Program-made: the position numbers and the translations under genes
DNA from: Arthrobacter rhombi
GTDB taxonomy: Bacteria; Actinomycetota; Actinomycetes; Actinomycetales; Micrococcaceae
Assembly (NCBI RefSeq): GCF_900163545.1
Contig: NZ_FUHW01000044.1
Coordinates: 1-64,000, forward strand
Direction: 5' to 3'
Length of the DNA stretch: 64,000 bases
Shown: positions 53,234-62,170 of the stretch, piece after piece
Numbering within the stretch: position 1 is the first letter of the stretch
How the letters are laid out: each line of letters begins with the position of its first letter
The notes under the pieces: generated by a model
What the model was told of the DNA's origin: nothing
Databases searched by the model: none
What the model saw: only the letters and a program-made list of their open reading frames with translations

Positions 53234-53327
53234 CGCATCCCGCCCCACGGAACGATGGGAGAACCCCACCACCTGCCGGGCACCTAGTTCCGGGGCCACT
53301 TCACGGTGGCACCGGCCGTCCCACTGC

Positions 53328-53355
53328 TTCGAACAGTCCCGAGAACCGGTAGACT
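53328..53355 (+). promoter_or_regulatory. secY promoter
   Basis: TTCGAA, 16-nt spacer, TAGACT (53350-53355), 52 nt before the secY TTG. Confidence 0.55.
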
Positions 53356-53407
53356 CTCAGAAGTCCATTACGGCATCAGGCCGAAACCACACCTTTCAGG
53401 AGGACGC

Positions 53408-54712
53408 TTGCTCAGCGCCATTGCCCGGGTCTTCCGGACGCCTGACCTGCGACGTAAGTTGCTGTTCACGCTCAGCATCATTGCCATCTACCGTCTCGGC
53501 GTCTACATTCCCGCGCCAGGGGTCGACTACGGCAACGTCCAACAATGCCTTGAAATGGGCGATACTTCCGGTGGGCTCTACCAGTTCGTCAACCTCTTCA
53601 GTGGCGGCGCCCTGTTGCAGGTCTCGATCTTCGCCCTCGGGATCATGCCCTACATCACCGCTTCCATCATCGTGCAGCTGCTGCGCGTGGTCATTCCCCG
53701 GTTCGAAGACCTTCATAAGGAAGGCGCGGCCGGTCAAGCGACCCTGACGCAGTACACCCGCTATCTCACGATCGCCCTCGGACTCCTGCAGGCCACCACC
53801 CTGGTGTCGTTGGCCCGCAGCGGAAACCTCTTCCAAGGCTGCCAGTTGCCGATCATTCCCGATCAGAGCATTGTGCACATCCTGCTCATGGTGATCGTCT
53901 TGACCGCCGGCACAGGCATGATCATGTGGCTCGGCGAACTCGTCACCGAAAAGGGTGTTGGCAACGGCATGTCCATCCTGATCTTCGTGTCGATCGCTTC
54001 GGGCTTCCCCTCCTCGATGGGCTCCATCGCCAGCACCCAGGGGTGGGGCGTCTTCACCGGAGTCATCATCATCGGGCTGTGCGTCGTGGCCTTGGTCGTC
54101 TTCGTCGAGCTGTCCCAGCGTCGTGTGCCGGTGCAGTATGCCAAGCGCATGGTGGGTCGACGCACCGTCGGGGGCAGCTCCACCTACATCCCGATCAAGG
54201 TCAACATGGCCGGCGTGATCCCGGTGATCTTCTCGTCATCAATGTTGGCGCTGCCGCAGATGCTCATCCAGTTCAATATGAACCCCGATGGTTCGCTGCC
54301 CGGCTGGGCCGCCTGGATCCAAACCAACTTCAGCGGTAGCAGCCCGTTGTACATGCTCGTCTACCTGCTGCTGACCATATTCTTCACCTACTTCTACGTC
54401 GCGATCACGTTCAACCCGATCGAGGTCTCGGACAATATGAAGAAGTACGGTGGATTCATTCCGGGTATCCGTGCCGGCAAGCCCACGGCGGACTACCTGT
54501 CCTACGTGCTCAGCCGCATCACGTTCCCCGGAGCCATCTATCTTGGCCTGATCGCACTGACGCCATTGATCGCCTTCGTCCTGATCAAGGCCGATCAGAA
54601 CTTCCCGTTCGGCGGCGTCTCGGTCCTCATCATGGTTGGTGTGGGACTGGAAACGGTTAAGCAAATCAACGCCCAGATGCAACAGCGACACTACGAAGGA
54701 CTTCTGCGATGA
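53408..54712 (+). CDS. secY: preprotein translocase subunit SecY
   Basis: Protein of 434 residues with ten membrane helices, the protein-conducting channel. The N-terminus (M)LSAIARVFRTPDLRRKLLFT, plug-region ALGIMPYITASIIVQLLRVV and the NPIEVSDNMKKYGGFIPGIR loop are typical. The TTG start at 53408 has AGGAGG 4 nt upstream; upstream in-frame sequence to 53306 overlaps the promoter and is rejected. Overlaps adk by ATGA. Confidence 0.97.
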   Translation: MLSAIARVFRTPDLRRKLLFTLSIIAIYRLGVYIPAPGVDYGNVQQCLEMGDTSGGLYQFVNLFSGGALLQVSIFALGIMPYITASIIVQLLRVVIPRFEDLHKEGAAGQATLTQYTRYLTIALGLLQATTLVSLARSGNLFQGCQLPIIPDQSIVHILLMVIVLTAGTGMIMWLGELVTEKGVGNGMSILIFVSIASGFPSSMGSIASTQGWGVFTGVIIIGLCVVALVVFVELSQRRVPVQYAKRMVGRRTVGGSSTYIPIKVNMAGVIPVIFSSSMLALPQMLIQFNMNPDGSLPGWAAWIQTNFSGSSPLYMLVYLLLTIFFTYFYVAITFNPIEVSDNMKKYGGFIPGIRAGKPTADYLSYVLSRITFPGAIYLGLIALTPLIAFVLIKADQNFPFGGVSVLIMVGVGLETVKQINAQMQQRHYEGLLR

Positions 54713-55284
54713 CCAGACTTTTGATCATTGGCCCGCCTGGTTCGGGCAAAGGAACGCAGGCAGCACGTATTACGGAGCAGCTGGGGATCGTTGCGATCTC
54801 CACGGGCTACATCTTCCGTGCCAACGTCAAGGGCGGAACCCCGTTGGGGATCGAAGCCAAGCAATACATGGACGCCGGAGACTATGTCCCCGATTCGGTC
54901 ACCAACCGCATGGTGCGTGACCGTCTCAAGCAGGATGACGTGGCCGAAGGTTTCCTCTTGGACGGTTACCCGCGCACCTCGGCCCAGGTCGACGAACTCG
55001 ACGCGATCCTAGAGGAAAACAAGACCTCGTTGGATATCGTCCTGCAGTTGACCGCCGACTCCGATGAGCTGGTGGCCCGCTTGCTCAAGCGAGCCGAGGT
55101 CGAAGGCCGGGCAGACGACACCGAGGAAGTCATCCGGCACCGCCTAGATGTCTACGAAAAGCAGACCCAGGTCGTCGTGGACCGTTACCTCGAACGGGGT
55201 ATCGTCCGCCACGTCGACGGGCTGGGCGACATCGACGAGGTCACCCACCGTGTGATGAGCGCCCTCGAAGGCGACGCGTCCTAA
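54709..55284 (+). CDS. adk: adenylate kinase
   Basis: Protein of 191 residues interconverting ATP, ADP and AMP. P-loop GPPGSGKGTQAARI at 7-20, AMP-binding STGYIFRANV and GFLLDGYPRT are present. The LID is short and lacks the zinc Cys cluster, the usual short actinobacterial form. One oddity: the usual S-T-G-D-x-x-R becomes STGYIFR, with Tyr in place of Asp. ATG overlaps secY. Confidence 0.96.
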   Translation: MTRLLIIGPPGSGKGTQAARITEQLGIVAISTGYIFRANVKGGTPLGIEAKQYMDAGDYVPDSVTNRMVRDRLKQDDVAEGFLLDGYPRTSAQVDELDAILEENKTSLDIVLQLTADSDELVARLLKRAEVEGRADDTEEVIRHRLDVYEKQTQVVVDRYLERGIVRHVDGLGDIDEVTHRVMSALEGDAS

Positions 55285-55300
55285 CGTCACCGGCCTGAAC

Positions 55301-55342
55301 CGACGGCCGCTCCACGTGATCTCTCGCGTGGGGCGGCCGTCG
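55301..55342 (+). terminator. hairpin after adk
   Basis: 16-bp stem CGACGGCCGCTCCACG with its complement (one G-U) and a 10-nt loop. U-tract weak (GCATTT). It may reduce readthrough into map. Confidence 0.55.
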
Positions 55343-55407
55343 CGGCATTTCAGGGGTGTTTACCGAGAAGCACCCCGCAGATGAACAACGAAACAAAGGA
55401 ACACCGC

Positions 55408-56238
55408 ATGGCATTCGGCCAGCCCAAGATCGAGTACAAGTCCAACGCACAGATCCGTAAAATGAGAGAAGCCGGACTGGTGCTGGCCGAAGCGTTGGAC
55501 ACCGTGGTTGACGCCGCACGTATCGGGACCACGACGGCAGAACTCGATGCGCTCTTCGAAGGGGTGCTGGAACGTCACGGGGCCACCTCGAACTTCAAGG
55601 GCTACTATGGGTTCCCTGCCACGATCTGCGCTTCGGTGAACGATCAGGTCGTTCACGGGTTCCCCTCCGACTACGTACTCGCCGATGGGGACGTTCTGAA
55701 AATTGATGGTGGGGCCATCATCGATGGCTGGCATTCAGACTCCGCGCGGACCATTTTGGTGGGTACTCCTGACCCCGCCGACCAGCGGCTCTCCGATGTC
55801 ACCGAGCAAGCCATGTGGCGGGGAATCGCCGCCCTGGCCAACGCACGATTCGTTGGCGCCATCGGAGAAGCCATCGACGACTACGTCAGTTCCGTCGAAG
55901 GTGAGCCGTTGGGGATTCTGGAGGATTATGTCGGCCACGGCATTGGCACGGAGATGCACCAGGCCCCGGACGTGCTCAACTACCGGTCCGGGGACCGCGG
56001 CGCACGGGTAAAGCCGGGCATGTGCCTGGCCATTGAGCCGATGTTGGTCCGCGGGGGCATCGAAACCCGCACGTTGGATGATGACTGGACGGTCGTGACC
56101 ACCGACGGGTCGAGAGCCTCGCAGTGGGAGCATTCGGTGGCGGTACACCTGGGAGGGATCTGGGTACTATCGGCGCACGACGGCGGTGCGGCCGGCCTGG
56201 CACCCTTCGGGATCACCCCGGCACCGCTCCAGGACTAG
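55408..56238 (+). CDS. map: type I methionine aminopeptidase
   Basis: Protein of 276 residues removing N-terminal Met from new proteins. Metal-ligand regions are visible: GWHSDSARTI, GHGIGTEMHQAP, AIEPM and WEHSVAV. ATG at 55408 (MAFGQPKIEY) has AAGGA upstream; an earlier ATG at 55381 lacks one. 123 nt after adk, the common secY-adk-map order. Confidence 0.96.
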   Translation: MAFGQPKIEYKSNAQIRKMREAGLVLAEALDTVVDAARIGTTTAELDALFEGVLERHGATSNFKGYYGFPATICASVNDQVVHGFPSDYVLADGDVLKIDGGAIIDGWHSDSARTILVGTPDPADQRLSDVTEQAMWRGIAALANARFVGAIGEAIDDYVSSVEGEPLGILEDYVGHGIGTEMHQAPDVLNYRSGDRGARVKPGMCLAIEPMLVRGGIETRTLDDDWTVVTTDGSRASQWEHSVAVHLGGIWVLSAHDGGAAGLAPFGITPAPLQD

Positions 56239-56315
56239 GTGCCGCGGCAGAAGAAGGGTCCCCGTCGAGGGGCACTATCACTCTTCCGGCAGGTGCGCGG
56301 TGATCAAACCGGGGA

Positions 56316-56345
56316 TTTCGCATATTGGGTTCCAGAGCGTAGGAT
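56316..56345 (+). promoter_or_regulatory. candidate infA promoter
   Basis: TTTCGC, 18-nt spacer, TAGGAT (56340-56345), in the 239-nt map-infA gap; the leader would be about 125 nt. Confidence 0.45.
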
Positions 56346-56477
56346 TATTTGTTGGTTGTCTCTACGTTTGTGCCCAAAAAACACGCGGTCTTATGCTGCT
56401 GTCGGGCACGGGCGCTCGTCAGCCACGAACATACACGTCGGAAGCGTCAGCGACCGGCACAAACGTTAGCGGAGGAT

Positions 56478-56699
56478 ATGGCCAAGAAAGAGGGTGTCAT
56501 CGAGGTAGAAGGCGCCGTGTCAGAAGCACTGCCCAACGCGATGTTCCGCGTTGAGCTGCCGAATGGACACGTGGTACTTGCCACTATCTCGGGAAAGATG
56601 CGTCAGCACTACATTCGAATCCTTCCTGAGGATCGCGTAGTGGTGGAACTCAGCCCGTACGACCTCAATCGCGGACGCATCGTCTACCGCTACAAGTAG
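56478..56699 (+). CDS. infA: translation initiation factor IF-1
   Basis: Protein of 73 residues, a single OB fold binding the ribosomal A site. [20 protein letters not shown] and [20 protein letters not shown] are diagnostic. The ATG at 56478 has GGAGG only 2 nt upstream, an unusually tight spacing; the longer upstream frame is not conserved-looking. Confidence 0.97.
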   Translation: MAKKEGVIEVEGAVSEALPNAMFRVELPNGHVVLATISGKMRQHYIRILPEDRVVVELSPYDLNRGRIVYRYK

Positions 56700-56778
56700 G
56701 GACTTCCGTCCTCCCGGTCTTCCGGGGGAGCGAAGGTCGTTATCGTTCCACTGAAACCGCAACCGCAAAGGAAATACC

Positions 56779-56892
56779 GTGAAGGTTCACCCTAGCGTGA
56801 AGCCGATCTGCGAGCAGTGCAAGGTGATTCGCCGTAATGGGCGGGTCATGGTGATCTGCGCAAATCCACGCCACAAGCAGCGTCAGGGCTAA
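56779..56892 (+). CDS. rpmJ: 50S ribosomal protein L36
   Basis: Protein of 37 residues ([20 protein letters not shown] at its start), with zinc ligands Cys11, Cys14, Cys27 and His32, the zinc-binding C+ form. GTG start at 56779 with AAGGAA upstream. It lies between infA and rpsM in the standard order. Confidence 0.97.
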   Translation: MKVHPSVKPICEQCKVIRRNGRVMVICANPRHKQRQG

Positions 56893-57049
56893 GTCTCCTT
56901 CGGGAATCTCAACCTGCGCGTAGTAATCGAATATCGGCAGTACGGCGTCCATTACGCGGGACGCATACCCCCGGGCACGGAGGCCGGGGACCTGGAAACG
57001 GGATGTGCTGCCTCCAGACCTCCGAAAATCATGTAAGGAAGACACCAAT

Positions 57050-57424
57050 ATGGCTCGTCTTGCAGGCGTAGACATCCCGCGCGAAAAGCGTGTTGTCATT
57101 GCGCTGACATACATCTACGGCGTGGGTAGAACCCGTGCAGAACAAACTATTGCCGAGACCGGGATCACCCCGGAAACTCGTGTGAAGGACCTCAGTGACG
57201 ACCAGCTCCTGCAGCTGCGCGACTACGTTGAGGGCAACTTCAAGGTCGAGGGCGATCTCCGCCGCGAAGTTTCGGCCGACATCCGCCGCAAGGTAGAGAT
57301 CGGCTCCTACGAGGGCATTCGCCACCGCAAGGGCCTGCCGGTCCGCGGACAGCGCACCAAGACCAACGCTCGCACCCGCAAGGGCCCGAAGCGCACCGTC
57401 GCCGGTAAGAAGAAGACCCGCTAA
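57050..57424 (+). CDS. rpsM: 30S ribosomal protein S13
   Basis: Protein of 124 residues in the 30S head. [32 protein letters not shown] and [19 protein letters not shown] are diagnostic. ATG at 57050 with AAGGAAG upstream; a 157-nt gap follows rpmJ. Confidence 0.98.
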   Translation: MARLAGVDIPREKRVVIALTYIYGVGRTRAEQTIAETGITPETRVKDLSDDQLLQLRDYVEGNFKVEGDLRREVSADIRRKVEIGSYEGIRHRKGLPVRGQRTKTNARTRKGPKRTVAGKKKTR

Positions 57425-57461
57425 ACAGCGGTCCCAGCCAAATACTTCGTAGGAGTTAGCA

Positions 57462-57863
57462 ATGCCCCCAAAGACTCGTGGAGCGGTCCGCAAGCCGCGT
57501 CGCAAGGACAAGAAGAACATCGCGCTTGGTCAGGCGCACATCAAGAGCACCTTCAACAACACCATCGTGTCCATCACGGACCCGACCGGTGCCGTCATCT
57601 CGTGGGCCTCGGCCGGAGAGGTCGGATTCAAGGGTTCACGCAAGTCGACCCCGTACGCCGCGCAGATGGCAGCCGAGTCGGCCGCCAAGCGTGCCCAGGA
57701 ACACGGCATGAAGAAGGTCGACGTGTTCGTAAAGGGACCGGGTTCGGGTCGCGAAACCGCCATCCGCTCACTGCAGGCCACCGGCCTCGAAGTGGGATCC
57801 ATCCAGGATGTTTCCCCGAGCGCCCATAACGGTTGCCGCCCGTCGAAGCGCCGCCGCGTCTAG
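57462..57863 (+). CDS. rpsK: 30S ribosomal protein S11
   Basis: Protein of 133 residues on the 30S platform. [40 protein letters not shown] and [12 protein letters not shown] are typical. rpsD, often next, is absent here; rpoA follows after 173 nt. Confidence 0.98.
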   Translation: MPPKTRGAVRKPRRKDKKNIALGQAHIKSTFNNTIVSITDPTGAVISWASAGEVGFKGSRKSTPYAAQMAAESAAKRAQEHGMKKVDVFVKGPGSGRETAIRSLQATGLEVGSIQDVSPSAHNGCRPSKRRRV

Positions 57864-57885
57864 TTTGACCCAGTTATAGGCCTGT

Positions 57886-57924
57886 GCCGCCGTCGTCTCC
57901 GTATATTCCGGGGACGACGGCGGC
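57886..57924 (+). promoter_or_regulatory. strong hairpin between rpsK and rpoA
   Basis: 15-bp stem GCCGCCGTCGTCTCC with its complement (one G-U) and a 9-nt A/T-rich loop, without a U-tract. Either a Rho-type or weak terminator, or an RNA-stability element; it occupies the place where rpsD sits in other genomes. Confidence 0.5.
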
Positions 57925-58036
57925 GCGCGCCAACTGCGGATCATTCGCCCGATCTAGACGGACGCCTGACGGCAGACGTCGTTTCCACCCACATGTGTTG
58001 CGTCATATAGCGGATGCTCGCTGAAAGGAAATGTAA

Positions 58037-59047
58037 GTGCTTATTGCACAGCGCCCCACCCTTACCGAAGAAGTAGTTGCCCCGAACCGTTCACGGTTCA
58101 CGATTGAGCCCTTGGAGCCGGGTTTCGGCTACACCCTGGGCAACTCGCTGCGCCGCACGCTGCTGTCCTCGATCCCTGGTGCAGCTGTCACCAGTGTTCG
58201 CATCGACGGCGTGCTGCACGAGTTCACCACCGTTCAGGGTGTGAAGGAAGACGTCACCGAACTGATCCTGAACATCAAGAACCTTGCTGTGTCCTCAGAG
58301 CATGACGAACCAGTCGTCGCCTACCTGCGCAAGCAGGGCCCCGGCGTCGTCACGGCCGCGGATATCACCCCGCCGGCCGGCGTCGAGTTCCACAACCCGG
58401 ATCTGCACATCGCGACGTTGAACGCGAAGGGCAAGTTCGATATGGAACTCACGATCGAGCGTGGCCGCGGCTACGTTTCGGCGGCTCAGAACAAGAGCCT
58501 TGATGCCGAGATCGGCCGTATTCCGGTCGACTCCATCTACTCACCCGTTCTGAAGGTGACCTTCCGTGTGGAGGCCACTCGTGTCGAGCAGCGCACCGAC
58601 TTCGACAAGCTCATTGTCGACGTCGAGACCAAGGACTCCATCCTGCCCCGCGACGCCGTCGCTTCGGCAGGTACGACCCTGGTTGAACTGTTCGGACTCG
58701 CCCGCGAGCTGAACTCGGCCGCCGAAGGCATCGAGATCGGCCCGTCCCCGACGGACGCCGCACTCGCCGCCGACATGGCTCTGCCGATCGAAGATCTCGA
58801 GCTGACCGTCCGGTCGTACAACTGCCTCAAGCGCGAGGGAATCCACACGGTAGGCGAGCTGGTTGCTCGCTCCGAGGCCGACCTGATGGACATCCGGAAC
58901 TTCGGTGCCAAGTCCATCGACGAGGTCAAGGCCAAGCTGATCGAGCTGGGTCTGTCCCTGAAGGATTCACCTCCAGGGTTTGATCTGGCCGCGCGTGTAG
59001 CCGCCAGTGACGAGGACGACGCCGAATTCGGTGACGAAGAGGCCTAA
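58037..59047 (+). CDS. rpoA: DNA-directed RNA polymerase subunit alpha
   Basis: Protein of 336 residues. The N-terminal dimerisation domain has [20 protein letters not shown] and [11 protein letters not shown]. The C-terminal DNA-binding domain has [20 protein letters not shown] and [18 protein letters not shown] start at 58037 with GAAAGGA upstream. Acidic tail at the end. Confidence 0.98.
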   Translation: MLIAQRPTLTEEVVAPNRSRFTIEPLEPGFGYTLGNSLRRTLLSSIPGAAVTSVRIDGVLHEFTTVQGVKEDVTELILNIKNLAVSSEHDEPVVAYLRKQGPGVVTAADITPPAGVEFHNPDLHIATLNAKGKFDMELTIERGRGYVSAAQNKSLDAEIGRIPVDSIYSPVLKVTFRVEATRVEQRTDFDKLIVDVETKDSILPRDAVASAGTTLVELFGLARELNSAAEGIEIGPSPTDAALAADMALPIEDLELTVRSYNCLKREGIHTVGELVARSEADLMDIRNFGAKSIDEVKAKLIELGLSLKDSPPGFDLAARVAASDEDDAEFGDEEA

Positions 59048-59128
59048 GGCCGCCTTCAAAGTAATGTACTTTGCCCCAAGGCCCGCGCCGTTGCGCGGGG
59101 CGGCGGGCTCCATCTAGGAGAAAAAACA

Positions 59129-59629
59129 ATGCCTACCCCACCTAAGGGAAAGCGCCTCGGAGGCGGAGCAGCCCACGAGCGCCTCATGCTGGCGAACCTG
59201 TCGACCCAGCTCTTCGAGCACAAGTCGGTCACGACGACGGTGACGAAGGCCAAGCGCCTGCGTCCCTACGCCGAGCGCCTGATCACCTTCGCGAAGCGCG
59301 GAGACCTGTCCTCGCGTCGTCGCGTCCAGGCGGCTATTGCCTCGCGCAACCGGACCAACAAGTCAGTGGTGCACGAGCTGTTCACCAACATCGCCCCGGC
59401 CATGGCCGAGCGTGAAGGTGGCTACACCCGCATCACCAAGATCGGCAACCGCAAGGGCGACAACGCCCCCATGGCTGTCATCGAACTGGTACTCGAGCCC
59501 GTTTCCCCGAAGCAGGCCGTCGTGAAGGAAGCCACCAAGGCTGCCGAGACGTCCGCTCCGGTTGCCGAGCCCGAGGTCGCCGAGACCGAGGCTCCGGCGG
59601 AAGCCACCGAGGCATCCGACGATAAGTAA
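59129..59629 (+). CDS. rplQ: 50S ribosomal protein L17 with acidic tail
   Basis: Protein of 166 residues. The L17 core (1-120) has [20 protein letters not shown] and [20 protein letters not shown]. The last 45 residues are Ala/Glu/Pro-rich. ATG with TAGGAG upstream. Ends the alpha operon at a strong terminator. Confidence 0.97.
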   Translation: MPTPPKGKRLGGGAAHERLMLANLSTQLFEHKSVTTTVTKAKRLRPYAERLITFAKRGDLSSRRRVQAAIASRNRTNKSVVHELFTNIAPAMAEREGGYTRITKIGNRKGDNAPMAVIELVLEPVSPKQAVVKEATKAAETSAPVAEPEVAETEAPAEATEASDDK

Positions 59630-59657
59630 GGTTAGGCCCTAAGCCGACTCCTCTTCA

Positions 59658-59699
59658 GAAGGGGCCGGGACCATCCCACGGGATGGTCCCGGCCCCTTC
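59658..59699 (+). terminator. intrinsic terminator after rplQ
   Basis: 19-bp perfect stem GAAGGGGCCGGGACCATCC with its complement around CACG. Confidence 0.85.
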
Positions 59700-59749
59700 G
59701 TCGTGAGCGGCGTGCCCCACCCAAATGGCGCCACAGCGTGCACCGCTTC

Positions 59750-59755
59750 TAGACT
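59750..59755 (+). promoter_or_regulatory. -10 box for leaderless truA
   Basis: TAGACT, 6 nt before the truA ATG, downstream of the rplQ terminator. Confidence 0.55.
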
Positions 59756-59761
59756 CGGTTC

Positions 59762-60700
59762 ATGGACTTCCCCCTCGACACCGCCAGCGGACGTGTGCCC
59801 GACGCTGGAAGCGGCGTGGCCGGGGCCAACACCGTGGAACCCGCGACCGTGCGCATCCGCCTGCGCTTGGCCTATGACGGCTCTGGTTTCTCCGGCTGGG
59901 CCACCCAACCGGGGCGGCGTACGGTCCAGGGGAGCCTTGAGGAGGCTCTGGGGCTGCTCTTTCGGCGTGCCGTCCGCACCACGGTCGCCGGCCGGACGGA
60001 TGCGGGAGTCCACGCCAGGGGACAAGTCGCCCATTTTGATCTGACCGAAGCCGAATACCGGGCCCTGCCCCGCGGAAAGAACCTGACCGAAGACGAGGCG
60101 CTGCTGCGACGCGTCCGCGGTGTCACGTCCCGCATCGGGGGAGAGGTCTTCGTCCACGAGGCGAGGGCCGCAGCCGATGGTTTTGACGCCCGATTCTCCG
60201 CACTGTGGCGCCGATACAGCTACCGCATCGCCGACGGGCAGCATCGGTGGGATCCACTCACCCGGTCCACGACGTTATGGCATCCGCGGGAGCTGGACCC
60301 GGGGCTCCTGAACGCCGAGGCGCAGGTTGCCCTCGGCCGACATGATTTCCTGTCCTATTGCCGGCCCAAGAACTTCGCCACCACCATTCGGACCCTGGAA
60401 GCATTTACCTTTACCCGGGCCGAGGACGGCACATTAGTGGCCAGCCTCCAAGCCGACGCGTTCTGCCACAACATGGTGCGCACCCTCATCGGCGCGGTCC
60501 TGCGGGTCGGCGATGGGGAGGAAGCTCCGGGATGGGTGGAACGTCGGATCGCGGAGCCGATCCGAGACCATCGGACCCGCATGGCCGCACCGCACCCGCT
60601 GGTGTTGGAACAGGTGGCCTACCCGGAAGACGACCAGCTGGGCCTGCGTGCCGAAACCACCCGCGCGCGGCGTCGTCCCGAAGACCTGCAGAGATCCTGA
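59762..60700 (+). CDS. truA: tRNA pseudouridine(38-40) synthase TruA
   Basis: Protein of 312 residues modifying the tRNA anticodon stem-loop. Catalytic Asp80 in AGRTDAGVHARGQVAHFD, RLAYDGSGFSGWATQP and FCHNMVRTLIGAVL are visible. It has an N-terminal extension of about 28 residues. ATG at 59762 directly follows a TAGACT box, so it is probably leaderless and independent of rplQ. Confidence 0.95.
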   Translation: MDFPLDTASGRVPDAGSGVAGANTVEPATVRIRLRLAYDGSGFSGWATQPGRRTVQGSLEEALGLLFRRAVRTTVAGRTDAGVHARGQVAHFDLTEAEYRALPRGKNLTEDEALLRRVRGVTSRIGGEVFVHEARAAADGFDARFSALWRRYSYRIADGQHRWDPLTRSTTLWHPRELDPGLLNAEAQVALGRHDFLSYCRPKNFATTIRTLEAFTFTRAEDGTLVASLQADAFCHNMVRTLIGAVLRVGDGEEAPGWVERRIAEPIRDHRTRMAAPHPLVLEQVAYPEDDQLGLRAETTRARRRPEDLQRS

Positions 60701-60760
60701 GGCGCCTGGGCGCCTGGGGGCCCAGGACAGGGGAGCAGTAAAGGCCCGGTATCGCGGCTT

Positions 60761-60789
60761 TTGGTGCCGGGCCGCGCATACGGTAAAGT
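60761..60789 (+). promoter_or_regulatory. rplM-rpsI promoter
   Basis: TTGGTG, 17-nt spacer, TAAAGT (60784-60789), in the 325-nt truA-rplM gap. The rest of the gap is a leader of about 230 nt with small hairpins such as GGCCC/GGGCC (60840-60856) and no supported gene. Confidence 0.6.
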
Positions 60790-61025
60790 AGGCTGCTGTT
60801 GTGCATGTCCTATGCCTGACACAACTTTTTCCGCGTGACGGCCCAGTTGCAGGGCCCTGGTCTGTGGAGACTGCAGGCAGCTGATGGATGGCCGGTTAGA
60901 TTCAGACCTCACCTGAAGAACTGGTACAGCGCATCGATAACACAGTGCTCTTCCCTGCTGGTGGATCTCACAGCTACCGCAGGTGGAACGCTTGACCAGT
61001 ATCCAAGGAAACGAAGGCAATAAAC

Positions 61026-61469
61026 GTGCGTACGTACACTCCGAAGCCCGGCGACGCAGATCGCCAGTGGCACGTCATCGACGCCACTGACATCGTGCTG
61101 GGCCGACTCGCCAGCCAGACCGCAACCCTGCTGCGCGGCAAGCACAAGGCCACCTATGCAGCTCATATGGACATGGGTGACTTCGTCGTCATCATCAACG
61201 CCGAGAAGGTTGCCCTCACCGGCGCCAAGCTCGAAAAGAAGCGCGCCTACCGCCACTCCGGTTTCCCGGGTGGTCTGAGGTCCGTCAGCTACGCCGAACT
61301 GTTGGAAAAGAACCCGGTTCAGGCAGTTGAGAAGGCCATCAGGGGCATGCTTCCCAAGAACTCCCTGGCTGCTCAGCAGCTGGGCAAGCTCAAGGTCTAC
61401 CGCGGAGCCGAGCACCCGCATGCTGCCCAGCAGCCCAAGACCTTCGAAATCACCCAGGTCGCGCAGTAG
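61026..61469 (+). CDS. rplM: 50S ribosomal protein L13
   Basis: Protein of 147 residues. [40 protein letters not shown] and [20 protein letters not shown] are diagnostic. GTG start at 61026 with AAGGAAACGAAGG upstream. Cotranscribed with rpsI (41-nt gap). Confidence 0.98.
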   Translation: MRTYTPKPGDADRQWHVIDATDIVLGRLASQTATLLRGKHKATYAAHMDMGDFVVIINAEKVALTGAKLEKKRAYRHSGFPGGLRSVSYAELLEKNPVQAVEKAIRGMLPKNSLAAQQLGKLKVYRGAEHPHAAQQPKTFEITQVAQ

Positions 61470-61510
61470 CGCTGGGCCCCGAAACAAGAGACTAGTTTTC
61501 AAGGAGAATC

Positions 61511-62014
61511 GTGGCTCAGAACACTGAAGAGCTGAATGAAACCGAGGGTGCGGCTCCGTCCGCTTACACCTCCGAGTCGTCCCCGGCGGCCGAAGAGACC
61601 GTCGTCAAGGAACGTCCGGCACTGACTGTCGGTGGCTCCGCCGTCGGCCGTCGCAAGCAGGCTATCGCCCGCGTTCGGTTGTCCCCGGGCACCGGCCAGT
61701 GGACCGTCAACGGTCGCACGCTGGAGGAGTACTTCCCGAATAAGCTGCACCAGCAGGAAGTCAACGATCCGTTCAAGCTCCTGGAGCTCGACGGTGCGTA
61801 TGATGTGATCGCCAACATCCACGGTGGCGGGCCTTCCGGCCAGTCCGGCGCACTGCGCCTGGGTGTTGCTCGCTCATTGAACGAGATTGACCGCGAGAAC
61901 AACCGTCCGGCCCTGAAGAAGGCCGGCTTCCTGACTCGTGACGCCCGCGTCATCGAGCGCAAGAAGGCTGGCCTCAAGAAGGCACGCAAGGCCTCGCAGT
62001 ACTCGAAGCGTTAA
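61511..62014 (+). CDS. rpsI: 30S ribosomal protein S9 with N-terminal extension
   Basis: Protein of 167 residues. The S9 core starts near residue 38 ([20 protein letters not shown]) and ends [12 protein letters not shown], whose tail contacts P-site tRNA. The first 37 residues are a Glu/Ala/Ser-rich extension. GTG start with AAGGAG upstream. Confidence 0.97.
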   Translation: MAQNTEELNETEGAAPSAYTSESSPAAEETVVKERPALTVGGSAVGRRKQAIARVRLSPGTGQWTVNGRTLEEYFPNKLHQQEVNDPFKLLELDGAYDVIANIHGGGPSGQSGALRLGVARSLNEIDRENNRPALKKAGFLTRDARVIERKKAGLKKARKASQYSKR

Positions 62015-62043
62015 TCTGCTTCCCTGGAACCCCAGGGTTCCCA

Positions 62044-62079
62044 CCGAGGGCCCCACGGCATATGCCGTGGGGCCCTCGG
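62044..62079 (+). terminator. 36-bp perfect palindrome after rpsI
   Basis: CCGAGGGCCCCACGGCAT followed by its exact reverse complement, 30 nt after the rpsI stop. As RNA it forms a 16-bp stem with a small CATATG-type tip. No U-tract. Confidence 0.7.
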
Positions 62080-62157
62080 CCGCTTAATGGGGCCGTGTGA
62101 GGGTGAAAGTGTGGCCGGATCGTTGCCAGTCGCCTCATTTTTATCGTTTCCGGGCGA

Positions 62158-62163
62158 TAAGAT
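62158..62163 (+). promoter_or_regulatory. -10 box for leaderless glmM
   Basis: TAAGAT, 7 nt before the ATG at 62171. A second ATG at 62162 lies inside this box, which argues against it as the start. Confidence 0.45.
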
Positions 62164-62170
62164 GGGCTGG

